A stretch of DNA of 64,000 nt from Opitutia bacterium (lineage in GTDB: Bacteria > Verrucomicrobiota > Verrucomicrobiia > Opitutales > Opitutaceae), in contig JACRHS010000005.1 in assembly GCA_016217595.1 (NCBI GenBank), forward strand, positions 232,888 through 296,887, read 5' to 3'. The stretch's first letter is position 1, and each line of letters starts with the position of its first letter. Below are positions 21,379 through 30,922 of this stretch, in pieces. The notes below the pieces were generated by a model. That model had not been told where the DNA came from. It made no database searches and worked only from the letters and a program-made list of their open reading frames with translations. The translations under genes were made by a program, and so were the position numbers.

Positions 21379-22563
21379 ATGAAATCCGCCTTGTTCCCTC
21401 TCGCCGCCTGCTTCGCCTGGCTCGCCCCGCTGGGGCTGCCTGCCGCCGACCGTCCTTTCTACGGCGATCCGCCCGACCAGACTCATCCCTGGGCCATTCA
21501 CGATCTCAACCGGCCGCAGCCCAAGCTGGTCACGCCCGGCACCTTCAGCTCCGCAGAGCAACCCGGCCGGCCGCCTTCCGATGCCATCGTGCTCTTCGAC
21601 GGCACGGCGGAAGCGTTGAACAAATGGGAGTCCGACAAACCCGAGGGCGGCCCCACCAAGTGGATCGTCAAAGATGGCGCGATGGAATGCGTGCCGAAGT
21701 CCGGCTACATCCGCACCCGGGAACAATTCGGTGACTGCCAGCTGCACGTCGAGTGGGCCGCACCCACCAAAGTGGAAGGCGTGAGCCAGCAACGCGGCAA
21801 CAGCGGCATCTTTCTGATGGGACTCTGTGAAGTGCAGGTGCTCGATAACTACAACAATCCCAGCTACGCCGACGGCTCTGCCTGCTCGGTTTATAGCGTC
21901 AATCCGCCGCTGGCCAACGCGCTCCGGCCGCCGGGCGAGTTTCAGGTGATCGACATCGTTTTCCGCCGCCCGTTGTACCAGGACGGCAAGCAGATCGACC
22001 CGGGTTACATCTCGGTTTTCTGCAACGGTGTGCTCGTGCAGGATCACACGCCACTCGAAGGCCCCACCGGGCACAAGGCGCGCGCCGTCCCCGGTCCGTT
22101 CCCCGAGAAAGGTCCGCTCAAACTGCAGGACCACGGCAATCCCGTTCGCTTCCGCAATATCTGGTACCGCCCGCTGCCGCCGCGCGCCGCCGAGGGTGGC
22201 ACGGTGGGCATCCTCTCGCCCGCCGCTACTGAGGCGACGCGCCGGGAAACTGCCGCCGCCCTCCGGGCCGATGCCGCCAAGCTGGCGGACAAACCGGTCG
22301 CACAGATGTTGCGGTTGGCCGAGTCGCTCGTGTACGCACCCGATGCCGCCGCGGCCAGCTCGGTCGAGCAGATGGCCGCGACTTACCTCGCCGGATTAAA
22401 AGCCACCCCGGAAGCTGAACTGGAGGCGAAAAAGGAAGACGCGAAGACCGTGCTGCAGGCCTTCCAGTATCTCGTGAAATTCAAGTTCCTGCCGGAGACC
22501 TTCGCGCCGAAGGCCGAGCTGGACGCCTTCGTTAAAAGCCGCGGCTGGGACAAGGCCAAGTAA
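21379..22563 (+). CDS. Secreted DUF1080 (3-keto-disaccharide hydrolase-like) protein
   Basis: This 394-residue protein has a signal peptide (MKSALFPLAACFAWLAPLGLPAA). A LamG-like beta-sandwich follows with DUF1080 hallmarks: DAIVLFDGTAEALNKW, RGNSGIFLMG, and YEVQ-like CEVQVLDNYNN. The end of that domain is RFRNIWYRPL. A helical C-terminal extension of about 125 residues (after 270) is additional. DUF1080 enzymes include 3-keto-glycoside hydrolases working with FAD sugar oxidoreductases. That link makes the FAD gene at 13.2 kb a possible partner, though it is in another operon. Confidence 0.85.
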   Translation: MKSALFPLAACFAWLAPLGLPAADRPFYGDPPDQTHPWAIHDLNRPQPKLVTPGTFSSAEQPGRPPSDAIVLFDGTAEALNKWESDKPEGGPTKWIVKDGAMECVPKSGYIRTREQFGDCQLHVEWAAPTKVEGVSQQRGNSGIFLMGLCEVQVLDNYNNPSYADGSACSVYSVNPPLANALRPPGEFQVIDIVFRRPLYQDGKQIDPGYISVFCNGVLVQDHTPLEGPTGHKARAVPGPFPEKGPLKLQDHGNPVRFRNIWYRPLPPRAAEGGTVGILSPAATEATRRETAAALRADAAKLADKPVAQMLRLAESLVYAPDAAAASSVEQMAATYLAGLKATPEAELEAKKEDAKTVLQAFQYLVKFKFLPETFAPKAELDAFVKSRGWDKAK

Positions 22564-22698
22564 GCCGTCCGTCACCGTCCCCTCCGCTCCAAGTTGCGGA
22601 GCGAGGGGACCGAATGCCGGGATCGCCGGACTGGGTTCGTGTTGGCAATGTCGGCGCTTTGCCCTACAACCGCGCCGACCCGCATCCACCGCCACGCC

Positions 22699-25209
22699 AT
22701 GAGCTACCTGCCTGCGCCGACACCTCGCCCGCATTGGCGGCATTTTGCCCTCAATATCGTTTCGCCGGCGATCCTGACCTTCGTGCTGTTTTTCGGCCTG
22801 ATCTTCGCCGTCATCCTGCCGACGATGCGCAAGAACATCGTTGAGCGGAAAAAGGAGATGATCCGCGAATTGACGCAGGCCGCGTGGAGCGAGCTGGCCA
22901 GCCTGCATGCGCAGGAACAACGCGGCGCACTCACCCGGGAGGCGGCGCAGCAGGCGGCGGTCGCGCGTATCCAGGCCATGCGGTACGGCGATGAGGGGAA
23001 GGACTACTTCTGGATCTCCGACCAGGCGCCGCGCATGATCATGCATCCCTACCGGCCCGATCTGAACGGCCAGGATCTGACGGGGTATTCCGATCCTGCC
23101 GGGAAAAAATTGTTCGTGGAGTTCACCCAGGTCGTGCGCGCGCAGGGCGACGGTTACGTGGATTACTTGTGGCAGTGGAAGGACGACGAGAAGCGGGTGG
23201 TGCCAAAACTCTCTTACGTGAAAGGCTTCCCGCCGTGGGGCTGGATCGTGGGCACCGGCATTTATCTCGAAGACGTGCGGGCGGAAATCAGCCAGATGAT
23301 CCAACGCGTGCTGCAGGTCTCCCTTGGGTTTTCCGTGATCGTCGCCACGCTGCTCGCGTACATCGCGCGACAGGGTCACCGGCTGGAACGCGACCGCTGG
23401 CAGGCGGAAACGGCACTGCGCCAGTCGGAGGAAAAATACCGCCTGCTCGTGGAGAGCGCCTCCGAGGGTGTGCTGCTCGTGCTGCAAGACCGGCCGGTCT
23501 ACGCCAACCGCACCTTGCTCGGCCGGCTGGGTTACACCGAGCAGGAGCTCACCGAGCTGACGCTGGAAGCGCTGGTCGAGACCGTGCCCACCGGCAGCGC
23601 CAGCGAGAAACGCGCCCGGCTGCGCGCCAAGAACGGCGAGGCCGCCGACGTGCTGCTCGCCATCACGCCCGTCACCATCGGCGAGAAGCCCGGCCAGATG
23701 TGGTCGATCAAGGACGCCTCTGCGCGCCGGAAAACCGAGGAGACGCTGGCCCGCCTGCTGGCCGATCTGCAAAGCATGCTGCCGCTGGCCACGCGCTCGC
23801 TGAAGAATTCGTCGGTCACCCTGCTCACCTGCGCGCTCGACACGCCCATACACCAGGCCGCCGCAGCCATGGCGCGGGCCAAAACCAGCGCGATCCTCGT
23901 GCAAGGGCCCTCCGGCGAGCCGATCGGCATCGTGACGGATCATGATTTGCGCAATCGCGTGCTCGCCGCCGCGAAGAATCCGGCCCAGCCCGTCTCCGCC
24001 ATCATGACCGCACCGCTCGTGCGCATTGCGGATCGCGCCCTGCTGTTCGAGGCAGCGCGGGTGATGCAGGAACAACACGTGCAGCATCTCGTGGTGACGG
24101 ACGAACAGGGCGCCACCCGCGGTGTGCTCACCGGCACCGAGATTCTCCACGCGCAACGCCACGCCATCGGCGCGCTTCTGGGCGAGATCCAGGAGGCCAA
24201 AACGCCGGAGGAGCTCAAAGACTGCCGCAGCAAACTGCCCGTGTTCATCAAGGCGCTGCTGGAAAGCGGCGCGCGCGTCGAAAGCATCACCCGGATCATG
24301 ACGACCGTGTCCGACGCCATCCTCGGGCGGTTGATCGCGTTGGCGGAGGCCGAGCTGGGACCACCGCCGGCCCGCTACGCCTTCGTGGCGCTGGGCAGCG
24401 AGGCGCGCGAGGAGCAGACCCTCGCCACCGATCAGGACAACGCGATCATTTTTGCCGACGTGCCGCCCGAACGCAGCGAGGCCGTGCAAGCGTACTTCCT
24501 CCAACTCGGCGAAAAAGTCTGCGGCTGGCTCGACCTGATCGGCTACCGGCGCTGCCGCGGCGAAGTCATGGCGTGCAACCGCAAGTGGTGCCAGCCGCTC
24601 GCCCGGTGGCGGGAGTATTTCGCGGAGTGTGTGACCGCGGCCCGGCCGCAGGATCTGCTCGATGTGAATGTGTTCTTCGATTTTCGCTGCGCCCACGGCG
24701 AGAGCGACCACGTGGCCCGGCTGCGCGAGCACCTGCACGGCCTGCTCGAAGGCGAGGGCAAAAACACGTTCTTCTTCCACCTCGCGCAAAGCACGCTGCA
24801 ATTCCGCCCGCCGCGGGGGTTCTTCGGCAACATCCAGCTGGAGGCCGCGGGCGAGCACGCCGCCGCCTTCAACATCAAGGCGGCCATCATCCCGCTGGTG
24901 AACTTTGCGCGCATTTATGCACTGCAAAACCGCCTGCCCGAGACCAACACGCTCGAACGCCTGCACCGTCTGCGCGATCGCGAGCTGCTGCTGCCTTCGA
25001 GCCACGACGAGCTCGTGCAGGCGTACACCGCGCTGATGCAGATGCGCCTCACCCACCAGGCGGCGCAGTGGCATCGCGGCGTGCCGCCCGACAACCATCT
25101 CGACCTGGAAGAACTCACCCAGCTTGAGCGCTCGGTGCTGAAAAAAGTGTTCGCCGACATCACCGTCTTCCAGGCCCGCATGCAGACGGACTTCGCGCGC
25201 ACCGCCTGA
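22699..25209 (+). CDS. Membrane sensor: Cache, PAS, CBS pair and DUF294 nucleotidyltransferase
   Basis: This 836-residue multidomain protein has a first membrane helix at about 18-42. A single Cache domain follows (45-190; YGDEGKDYFWISD, MIMHPY), with a second helix near 200-220. PAS (about 230-340), two CBS motifs (370-490), and a DUF294 nucleotidyltransferase-like domain come next. The latter has Gly566-Ser567 and the metal-binding Asp578-x-Asp580 in LATDQDNA, with a helical DUF294 C-domain after it. The known family usually joins cNMP-binding, CBS and DUF294 domains; here a Cache-PAS module replaces the cNMP domain. It may transduce an extracellular small-molecule signal to nucleotidylylation. 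ATG 22699 is preferred over 22594. Confidence 0.82.
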   Translation: MSYLPAPTPRPHWRHFALNIVSPAILTFVLFFGLIFAVILPTMRKNIVERKKEMIRELTQAAWSELASLHAQEQRGALTREAAQQAAVARIQAMRYGDEGKDYFWISDQAPRMIMHPYRPDLNGQDLTGYSDPAGKKLFVEFTQVVRAQGDGYVDYLWQWKDDEKRVVPKLSYVKGFPPWGWIVGTGIYLEDVRAEISQMIQRVLQVSLGFSVIVATLLAYIARQGHRLERDRWQAETALRQSEEKYRLLVESASEGVLLVLQDRPVYANRTLLGRLGYTEQELTELTLEALVETVPTGSASEKRARLRAKNGEAADVLLAITPVTIGEKPGQMWSIKDASARRKTEETLARLLADLQSMLPLATRSLKNSSVTLLTCALDTPIHQAAAAMARAKTSAILVQGPSGEPIGIVTDHDLRNRVLAAAKNPAQPVSAIMTAPLVRIADRALLFEAARVMQEQHVQHLVVTDEQGATRGVLTGTEILHAQRHAIGALLGEIQEAKTPEELKDCRSKLPVFIKALLESGARVESITRIMTTVSDAILGRLIALAEAELGPPPARYAFVALGSEAREEQTLATDQDNAIIFADVPPERSEAVQAYFLQLGEKVCGWLDLIGYRRCRGEVMACNRKWCQPLARWREYFAECVTAARPQDLLDVNVFFDFRCAHGESDHVARLREHLHGLLEGEGKNTFFFHLAQSTLQFRPPRGFFGNIQLEAAGEHAAAFNIKAAIIPLVNFARIYALQNRLPETNTLERLHRLRDRELLLPSSHDELVQAYTALMQMRLTHQAAQWHRGVPPDNHLDLEELTQLERSVLKKVFADITVFQARMQTDFARTA

Positions 25210-25252
25210 CGCGCACCGCCATGACCGCCATCCGCCACCGCTCCCGCCCGCC

Positions 25253-26038
25253 ATGCGCGTTCTGATCGTCGGCGACGTGCATGGCCGCCACCGCGAACTG
25301 GCCGCGAGTCTGGCGCAGGCGCAGACCGATTACCGCATCGCAGCCGCCATCCAGGTTGGCGATTTCGGTTTCTACAAACCGCTGTTTTCCGGCGCGGCGC
25401 GTATCCGTTATCCGGTGCCACTGCATGTGATCGACGGCAACCACGAGGATCACGCCTGGCTGCGGCGCGCGCTGCTGACCGGCGCGGCGCGCGCGTGGCG
25501 GCTGGAGCTCAACCTGCATTATCAGTCGCGCCCGTCACTCATCACCCTGGGGGCTTCGCGCATCGGATTTCTCGGCGGGGCGCTGCACGCCGACCGTCCG
25601 CAAAAGCACAACTGGCTGAGCGGATTTCCCAACTACATCCTGCGGCGGCAGCGCGAGCAGGCGGTGACGCTGTTTAATCGCGAGCGACCGGAGCTCATCG
25701 TGACGCATTCCTGCCCGACGCGACTTGGCATCGGTATGCGGGCGGCGGCGGAGCTGCGGCCCAGCGTGGCGGAGCACATTCTGGCGGCGGGGTTCGACCC
25801 CGGCCCGGAGCACGATTGCGGCGAAGTCGAGCTCAGCCGCCTCTGGGGCGAGCTGACGTACCGGCCGCGCGCCTGGGTCTTCGGCCATTTCCACCGCGCC
25901 CATGAGGCCACGGTGGAGGGCACGCGTTTCATCGGTCTGAGCGACGATTTGACGTCGCCCGACCGGACTTGGGTCATCTGGGACACCGAGGAGAAATTGC
26001 TCCTGCGGTGTCCCGTCGATCCAAGCCGCGCCGGTTAA
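25253..26038 (+). CDS. Calcineurin-like metallophosphoesterase
   Basis: This 261-residue cytoplasmic phosphoesterase has all the metal-site motifs in order: GDVHG near residue 7, GDFGF, GNHEDH, a later THSCP, and GHFH near 205. The fold hydrolyses phosphomono- or diesters, nucleotides or phosphoproteins; nothing in the sequence picks one. It begins 43 bases after the sensor gene and could be co-transcribed. Its stop overlaps the stop of the convergent symporter by four bases. Confidence 0.85.
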   Translation: MRVLIVGDVHGRHRELAASLAQAQTDYRIAAAIQVGDFGFYKPLFSGAARIRYPVPLHVIDGNHEDHAWLRRALLTGAARAWRLELNLHYQSRPSLITLGASRIGFLGGALHADRPQKHNWLSGFPNYILRRQREQAVTLFNRERPELIVTHSCPTRLGIGMRAAAELRPSVAEHILAAGFDPGPEHDCGEVELSRLWGELTYRPRAWVFGHFHRAHEATVEGTRFIGLSDDLTSPDRTWVIWDTEEKLLLRCPVDPSRAG

Positions 26039-27951
26039 GCGGCGGGCTTGGCTTCGGGCCGCGGCGTGAGCAGCGACACCACAATCAACACGAGGAAGCC
26101 GAGCGGGATGGTGATGATCGCTGGCTGGCTGAACGGCACGAGTGCGCGCGCCGGATCCAAGCCGTAGACATCCTTGAACGCCTGCGCGCTCAGGAGAATC
26201 CAGGCCAGCGAGGAGACCATGCCGACGATGATCGCGGCCGTGATGCCCTGCTTGGTCGTGCGCTTCCAGAAGAGGAGCATGACCAGTGCCGGGAGGTTGG
26301 CCGAGGCGGCGATGTTGAACGCCCAACCCACGAGGAAGTTGACGTTCATCTTGGAGAACATGATGCCAAGGCAGATCGCGAGCACGCCCACGCACACCGC
26401 GGCGATTTTGGCCGACCGCACTTTTTGAAATTCGTCCATCTTGATCTTCAAAAAGTTGGTCATGAGGTCGTGCGCCACCGCGCCGCTGGCCGCCATGATC
26501 AGGCCGCTCACCGTGCCCAGCACGGTGGTGAACGCCACCGCGGACAGCACGGCAAAGAGCAGCTCGTTGAGACTGCGGGCGAGGAGCGGCGCCGACATGT
26601 TGGAGTCCGTCACATCGAGCGCACCGCTGGTCATCGCGCCGAGGCCGAGGAAGAGCGTCAGCACGTAGAAGAAGCCGATCGCGGCGATGCCGACCACCGT
26701 GCTCTTACGCGCGCTCACCTGATCCTTGACCGTGTAGTAGCGGATGAGGATGTGCGGCAGCGAAGCCGTGCCGCAGAAGAGCGCGAGCATGAGCGAGAGG
26801 AAGTCGAGTTTGTCGAAAAACTTTTCGCTGCGCACCTTCTTGAAGGTGGGGCTGGAACCCGGGGCCATGAAGTCTTTGCCGTGGGCCGGCCGCTGATAGT
26901 AGACCGTCATCGCGCTGCCGTCGGCATCGGCGATTTTGTCGGAATTCCACAGGATCACCTCGGTGTCTTGCATCGTGGTGAGGAAGGAGACCGGGTTCAG
27001 CGAGCCGGTTTTCTCCACGCCGCCGGGCAGTTTGGAGGCGTAGCCCACAGGATGGAGGTCGGCCTCGCCGGCTTTTTTGCCGCGCGGCAGGCCGTTGACG
27101 AATTTCCGGCCGTCCGGCTGCACCAAAATCGTCTGTGTCTCCGAGAGCACAGCCCCATCTTTGCGCCAGACGGAGAGCACGCCGGCGGCGTCCTTGACGC
27201 GGACGTAGGGCTTGCCCTTCCAGGCGCCCTCCTCGGGCAACACCGTGACGCCCGGCGCGCCCGTCACTGTTGCCACCGGCACATTGTTTCGCAGGAGGCG
27301 CACTTCCTTGCCGTTGGCATCGACCGGCTTGGTGGTCACGCCACGGGCGAGAATCATCACCGTGATGACCGCGCACAAAATCACCAAGACGGAGCCTTTG
27401 ATAAACTGCACCCAGGTGGTCGAGACCATGCCCGCGGTGGTGACGATCATCGTCACGATCAGGCCGACCACGATCACCCCAACGTAATGGGGAAAGCCGA
27501 GCAATGGCTGCACCAACGCTCCGGCGCCGACCATCTGCGGAATCAGGTAAAAACAGCTCACCACCAGCGTGCTGATGGCGGCCGCCAGCTTGATGCCGCG
27601 GGAGTTGAACTTGTTGTCGAGCGCGTCGGCAAAGGTGAAGCGGCCGAGGCGTTTCAGCGGCTCGGCGATAATGAACAGCGCCACAATCCACCCGGCGAGA
27701 TAACCGATGGAATAGAGGAAGCCGTCGTAACCGAAAAACGCGATCATACCGCAGATGCCCAGGAAGGACGCCGCGGAAAGGTAATCGCCAGCGAAGGCGA
27801 TGCCGTTGACGAACCAGTGAATCCCGCCGCCGGCGGCAAAATAGCCGCTGGCCGACTTCGCCCGCGCACCGAGATAAAAACTAATGCCAATCACCGTGCC
27901 GGCAAAAAACAGAAATACGAGCACGGCCATCCAGGAGGTTTCGTGAATCAT
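26035..27951 (-). CDS. ActP-like cation/acetate symporter (SSS family) with long internal loop
   Basis: This 638-residue solute:sodium symporter has an N-terminal core that closely fits ActP/MctC (GYFAAGGGIHWFVNGIAF, GDYLSAASFLG, FYLIPQMVGAG). A late LPHILIRYYTV is also typical. About 160 residues of hydrophilic sequence (roughly 207-365) are inserted between membrane helices, so it is longer than the about 550-residue E. coli protein. It probably takes up acetate or another short carboxylate. The small DUF485 protein lies 12 bases upstream, as in yjcH-actP pairs. Confidence 0.87.
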   Translation of the reverse strand: MIHETSWMAVLVFLFFAGTVIGISFYLGARAKSASGYFAAGGGIHWFVNGIAFAGDYLSAASFLGICGMIAFFGYDGFLYSIGYLAGWIVALFIIAEPLKRLGRFTFADALDNKFNSRGIKLAAAISTLVVSCFYLIPQMVGAGALVQPLLGFPHYVGVIVVGLIVTMIVTTAGMVSTTWVQFIKGSVLVILCAVITVMILARGVTTKPVDANGKEVRLLRNNVPVATVTGAPGVTVLPEEGAWKGKPYVRVKDAAGVLSVWRKDGAVLSETQTILVQPDGRKFVNGLPRGKKAGEADLHPVGYASKLPGGVEKTGSLNPVSFLTTMQDTEVILWNSDKIADADGSAMTVYYQRPAHGKDFMAPGSSPTFKKVRSEKFFDKLDFLSLMLALFCGTASLPHILIRYYTVKDQVSARKSTVVGIAAIGFFYVLTLFLGLGAMTSGALDVTDSNMSAPLLARSLNELLFAVLSAVAFTTVLGTVSGLIMAASGAVAHDLMTNFLKIKMDEFQKVRSAKIAAVCVGVLAICLGIMFSKMNVNFLVGWAFNIAASANLPALVMLLFWKRTTKQGITAAIIVGMVSSLAWILLSAQAFKDVYGLDPARALVPFSQPAIITIPLGFLVLIVVSLLTPRPEAKPAA

Positions 27952-27963
27952 GGGTGGTAGTCC

Positions 27964-28233
27964 TTATTTGGATTTACGCGCGATGCGCATGTAGAGCAGC
28001 GCCAGCACCAGTGCTACGCCGATCAGGGCGAAGCCGTAGACGATGGCGAGGTTCGCGCCGCCGAGACAGGGCCGGCTCATGATTTCCGGCTTGAAGGCGC
28101 TTAGCGCCATGAAGCCGCCGTAAAAGGCCACATACACAAAGAACAAGACGACGCCGATACGCGTGTTATAGGCGACCACGTCCGCGTCTTCCTGCTCGCG
28201 GGTTTCGGGCGCCTTGAAGTCGATGCCTGCCAT
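27964..28233 (-). CDS. DUF485-family small inner membrane protein
   Basis: This 89-residue protein has two membrane helices (about 27-48 and 62-85) and a charged N-terminus. DUF485 proteins such as E. coli YjcH are encoded just before acetate symporters, as here. They are thought to accompany that transporter, though the exact role is unproven. I chose ATG 28233 because an upstream in-frame extension to 28488 overlaps the barrel-protein gene and shows no conserved sequence. Confidence 0.82.
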   Translation of the reverse strand: MAGIDFKAPETREQEDADVVAYNTRIGVVLFFVYVAFYGGFMALSAFKPEIMSRPCLGGANLAIVYGFALIGVALVLALLYMRIARKSK

Positions 28234-28262
28234 GATGGATTGAGGGGGTTGAGGGTGGTTAA

Positions 28263-28296
28263 TGCCGCCGGCCACCCGGGAGGGATGGCGGCGGCA
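28263..28296 (-). terminator. GC-rich hairpin between barrel-protein and DUF485 genes
   Basis: TGCCGCC with a bulged G then GCCA at 28263-28274 pairs with TGGCGGCGGCA at 28286-28296, giving an 11-bp stem with an 11-base loop. It lies 30 bases after the minus-strand barrel gene and just before the symporter pair. There is no U-tract, so it may be an attenuator or processing site and not an intrinsic terminator. Confidence 0.45.
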
Positions 28297-28325
28297 CGGG
28301 TTTGGGTTGAACGATACGAAAAGCC

Positions 28326-29564
28326 TTAGAACGTGTACTTCAGACCGACCGACAAAATCTGCCGGCGGAACTCGCGGGCGGAGGTGTTGGGGATATCCGA
28401 GACAACCGTGTCGTACGAATAGGCAATGTCGCCGGAGAGTTGTTTGGTGAATGCGCGGGAAACCGAGGCGCTGTACGTGTACACCCAATCCTCGCGGTTC
28501 ACCGGCCCCTGCCAGTCACCCTCGTAAACTTTCACGCCCAGCGCGGCTGTCACCTGACTGGCGCACTGATGCCGCCAGGCCAGATCATAGACGATATCTT
28601 CATACACGCTGTGGCTGGAAAACGCGGGCTGCTCGTAACGCCGCGCCGTCAGCGTCACCGTATCCGTCTTGGTCGGTGTAAACGTCAGCGTGGAATCGAG
28701 GAAATAGAGCTCTTCCTTACGGTTGAAGGCCGGATTGGGGTTGGCGTCGAAATCGCGCAAGTCCGGACCCACGAGCACGCTCGCTTTGAGCCACGGCGTC
28801 ACGGTGCCCTCCACGCCGACCAACAGCCGTTGATAATTGTTGGAATAGGGGCTCTTCACGCCCAACAGCTTTTTTTGCTGCTGGTGCCCATAGCGGTAGC
28901 TGCCCACCAGCCAGAGGCCGGAATTGATTTTGCGGCCCACATCCAACGCGCCGCTCACCTCGGAACGGCTGACAAAATTCTCGTAGCCGGCATACGCGCC
29001 GACGCGTGCATGCTCCACGGTCTGGAAATCGTGGACGTAGGCATTGAACTGCGGGCGGACGAACCAAGCGCCCTGTGTGTACGTGGCCTTCACGCCGTTG
29101 CGGTAGATGTCCGCATCGCGGCGGTCGCGCAGCGGAATGCCACCCAACGCCGGGATGTCTCCGCCGGGCAGGAAGCTCGGGCCCTCATTTTTGCCGTTGA
29201 TCGCGAGGACGCTGTTCTGCGCCTCCCAAACCCACGCGCCACATTTCCCCGCAAGGTTGAGCGCCACGCGGTGGTCGAGGTGATTCTCCGTTTTCTCGCT
29301 GTGGAAAACCACCATCTCGGGCGCATAAGAAAGCGTGGCTTTGAACTCCGGACCGGTTTGCGACGTGGCGCTGATATTCAACGCCACCGACGAAACCAGT
29401 GACTCGTGATCCGACAAAGCCGTGGCGCTCTGGAGGAAGACATTATCGTCGTATGCCTCCCGCACCGTCAGGCTCGTGGTCACGAGACTCGGCTGGGCAG
29501 ATGGGGTCTGCGCTTGCAGCGATGCGCTCACCGCCAGCACGGCCAGGGTAAAGCGTAGTTTCAT
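28326..29564 (-). CDS. Outer-membrane beta-barrel protein
   Basis: This 412-residue protein has a signal peptide (MKLRFTLAVLAVSASLQAQ). Alternating hydrophobic strands fill its whole length, and it ends with the aromatic signature VGLKYTF recognised by the outer-membrane assembly machinery. No plug or ligand motif is visible. The N-terminal REAYDDNVFLQ is typical of exopolysaccharide- or surface-associated barrels in Gram-negative bacteria, but this is weak. It is upstream of the DUF485-symporter pair on the same strand. ATG 29564 is chosen for the signal peptide. Confidence 0.75.
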   Translation of the reverse strand: MKLRFTLAVLAVSASLQAQTPSAQPSLVTTSLTVREAYDDNVFLQSATALSDHESLVSSVALNISATSQTGPEFKATLSYAPEMVVFHSEKTENHLDHRVALNLAGKCGAWVWEAQNSVLAINGKNEGPSFLPGGDIPALGGIPLRDRRDADIYRNGVKATYTQGAWFVRPQFNAYVHDFQTVEHARVGAYAGYENFVSRSEVSGALDVGRKINSGLWLVGSYRYGHQQQKKLLGVKSPYSNNYQRLLVGVEGTVTPWLKASVLVGPDLRDFDANPNPAFNRKEELYFLDSTLTFTPTKTDTVTLTARRYEQPAFSSHSVYEDIVYDLAWRHQCASQVTAALGVKVYEGDWQGPVNREDWVYTYSASVSRAFTKQLSGDIAYSYDTVVSDIPNTSAREFRRQILSVGLKYTF

Positions 29565-30112
29565 GGTGGTATTGTGGTTTGCCATAGAAGGAAAATTCTC
29601 CCGGAGCCCGCTCTCCGCGAAAAGCGGGCGCACGCTATTCAGAGGAGAAAACCTTATTCCACTGAGAAATAACCTTTCTACATAGATTCAGTTTTTCTAA
29701 TATGCTAGATTGCAATGCCTAATAGCGCGTATCGCCCGGGTTAATCGCTTCCGGCGGCCTTCGTGGAATCGGGCCGGGTCAACCGGCGCTCCGCACCATC
29801 GACCGCTCGATCCCCTCCGGAAATCGCCCTGAGCACGCAGGGCGGTGAAAGACTTGGGTATGCCGACAGAAACCTCATCGGCCAGCAAGCTTCCGTCCCG
29901 CAGCGATACGCGACATGGCCGTGGATTTGCGTGCCAAACTCTGGGCGTGCGTGTTTTGGCGGGAGAAACCCGCGAATTGCGCATCCCTACTGCGGTCAAA
30001 GTCCACCGCAGCCGCCGGCTATTATCACCAAGACCAATAGCCTGTATCAAATTTATCGAATAACGCCTCTCCATCTTCGCCGGTATGCTTCGGGCCACCT
30101 TTCCCATCGCCC
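29565..30112. other. 548-base intergenic region without a recognised gene
   Basis: It lies between the divergent barrel-protein and ceramidase-like genes. Bases 29640-29720 are AT-rich and probably hold the barrel-gene promoter. From 29740 to 30050 the DNA is GC-rich with short reading frames on both strands, none resembling a known family. It may be a decayed gene remnant, but I cannot name one. No tRNA or riboswitch fold was recognised. Confidence 0.4.
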
Positions 30113-30922
30113 ATGCATTCCTCTATCTTTGCGAAACCAAACCCCACTGCCGCGCATTTCTCGCCGGAACGTCTCGCTCATCTGCGCCTGCTCGGTGCCA
30201 CTCTGATCATCGCGATACCGCCAATCATCGTGCTGCTCTTGCCCGCCTTTGGGCAGCCCGTCGCCTACCACGCCTTCGCCGATCAGCGCACGTGGCACGG
30301 CATCCCCCATGCCTGCGACGTCCTCACCAACCTGCCCTTCCTGTTTGCCGGCCTGTTCGGTCTCTACGCGACACGGCAAAGCCCCGCCACCACACTACGC
30401 GCCGCCTGGCTCGCGTTTTTTGGCGGCGTGACGCTCGTCGCCCTCGGTTCCGGCTGGTATCATCTGGCGCCGACCAACGCCTCCCTGATTTGGGACCGGC
30501 TGCCCATGACGTTTGCGTTCACCGCGCTTTTCTCCGCCGTGCTCGGCGAAACGGTTTCGGGCCAACTCGGTCGCCGCGCACTCTTCCCGCTGCTGCTGCT
30601 CGGCACGCTGAGTGTTCTCTGGTGGCAACGCTACGACGACCTCCGCCCCTACTTCGCGATCCAAGCGCTCTCGCTCGGTGGCGTGCCCGCGCTGCTGGCG
30701 TTTTTCCCGCGACGCAATGCCGGTCGCGGCTGGCTGATCGCCGGACTCGGCGGTTACGCCCTCGCCATCGTGGCCGAGCAATCCGATGCAATCATCTTTG
30801 CCCTCACCAGCGGTGTCATCAGCGGACACTCGCTCAAGCACTTCATCGCTGCCTCAGCGTGTACGTTGGTCGCCATACAACTTCGCGCCCACCACCGTCT
30901 GCATCCGGCAGCAGTCCGCTAG
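30113..30922 (+). CDS. Ceramidase-like (CREST superfamily) membrane protein
   Basis: This 269-residue protein has about seven membrane helices. It carries a conserved set of polar sites used by alkaline ceramidase-type and related CREST hydrolases: FADQRTWHGIPHACDVLTN near 57, GSGWYHLAP near 118, WDRLPMTFAF, and GHSLKHFIAA near the C-terminus. The histidines and aspartate could bind zinc at the membrane face. Whether it cleaves a sphingolipid or another amide is not known. The gene overlaps the 3' end of the convergent LamG gene by four bases. Confidence 0.72.
   Translation: MHSSIFAKPNPTAAHFSPERLAHLRLLGATLIIAIPPIIVLLLPAFGQPVAYHAFADQRTWHGIPHACDVLTNLPFLFAGLFGLYATRQSPATTLRAAWLAFFGGVTLVALGSGWYHLAPTNASLIWDRLPMTFAFTALFSAVLGETVSGQLGRRALFPLLLLGTLSVLWWQRYDDLRPYFAIQALSLGGVPALLAFFPRRNAGRGWLIAGLGGYALAIVAEQSDAIIFALTSGVISGHSLKHFIAASACTLVAIQLRAHHRLHPAAVR

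Noticed and set aside
22396..25254. Minus-strand frame of about 950 codons opposite the sensor gene
   Set aside because: Rich in His, Arg and Gln, no domains, while the plus strand has Cache, PAS, CBS and DUF294 motifs in order.
25969..27960. Plus-strand frame of about 660 codons opposite the ActP-like gene
   Set aside because: His/Arg/Asp-rich antisense product of a membrane protein gene.
29565..30112. Small genes in the gap before the ceramidase-like gene
   Set aside because: Short frames on both strands show no ribosome site, conserved motif or family similarity.
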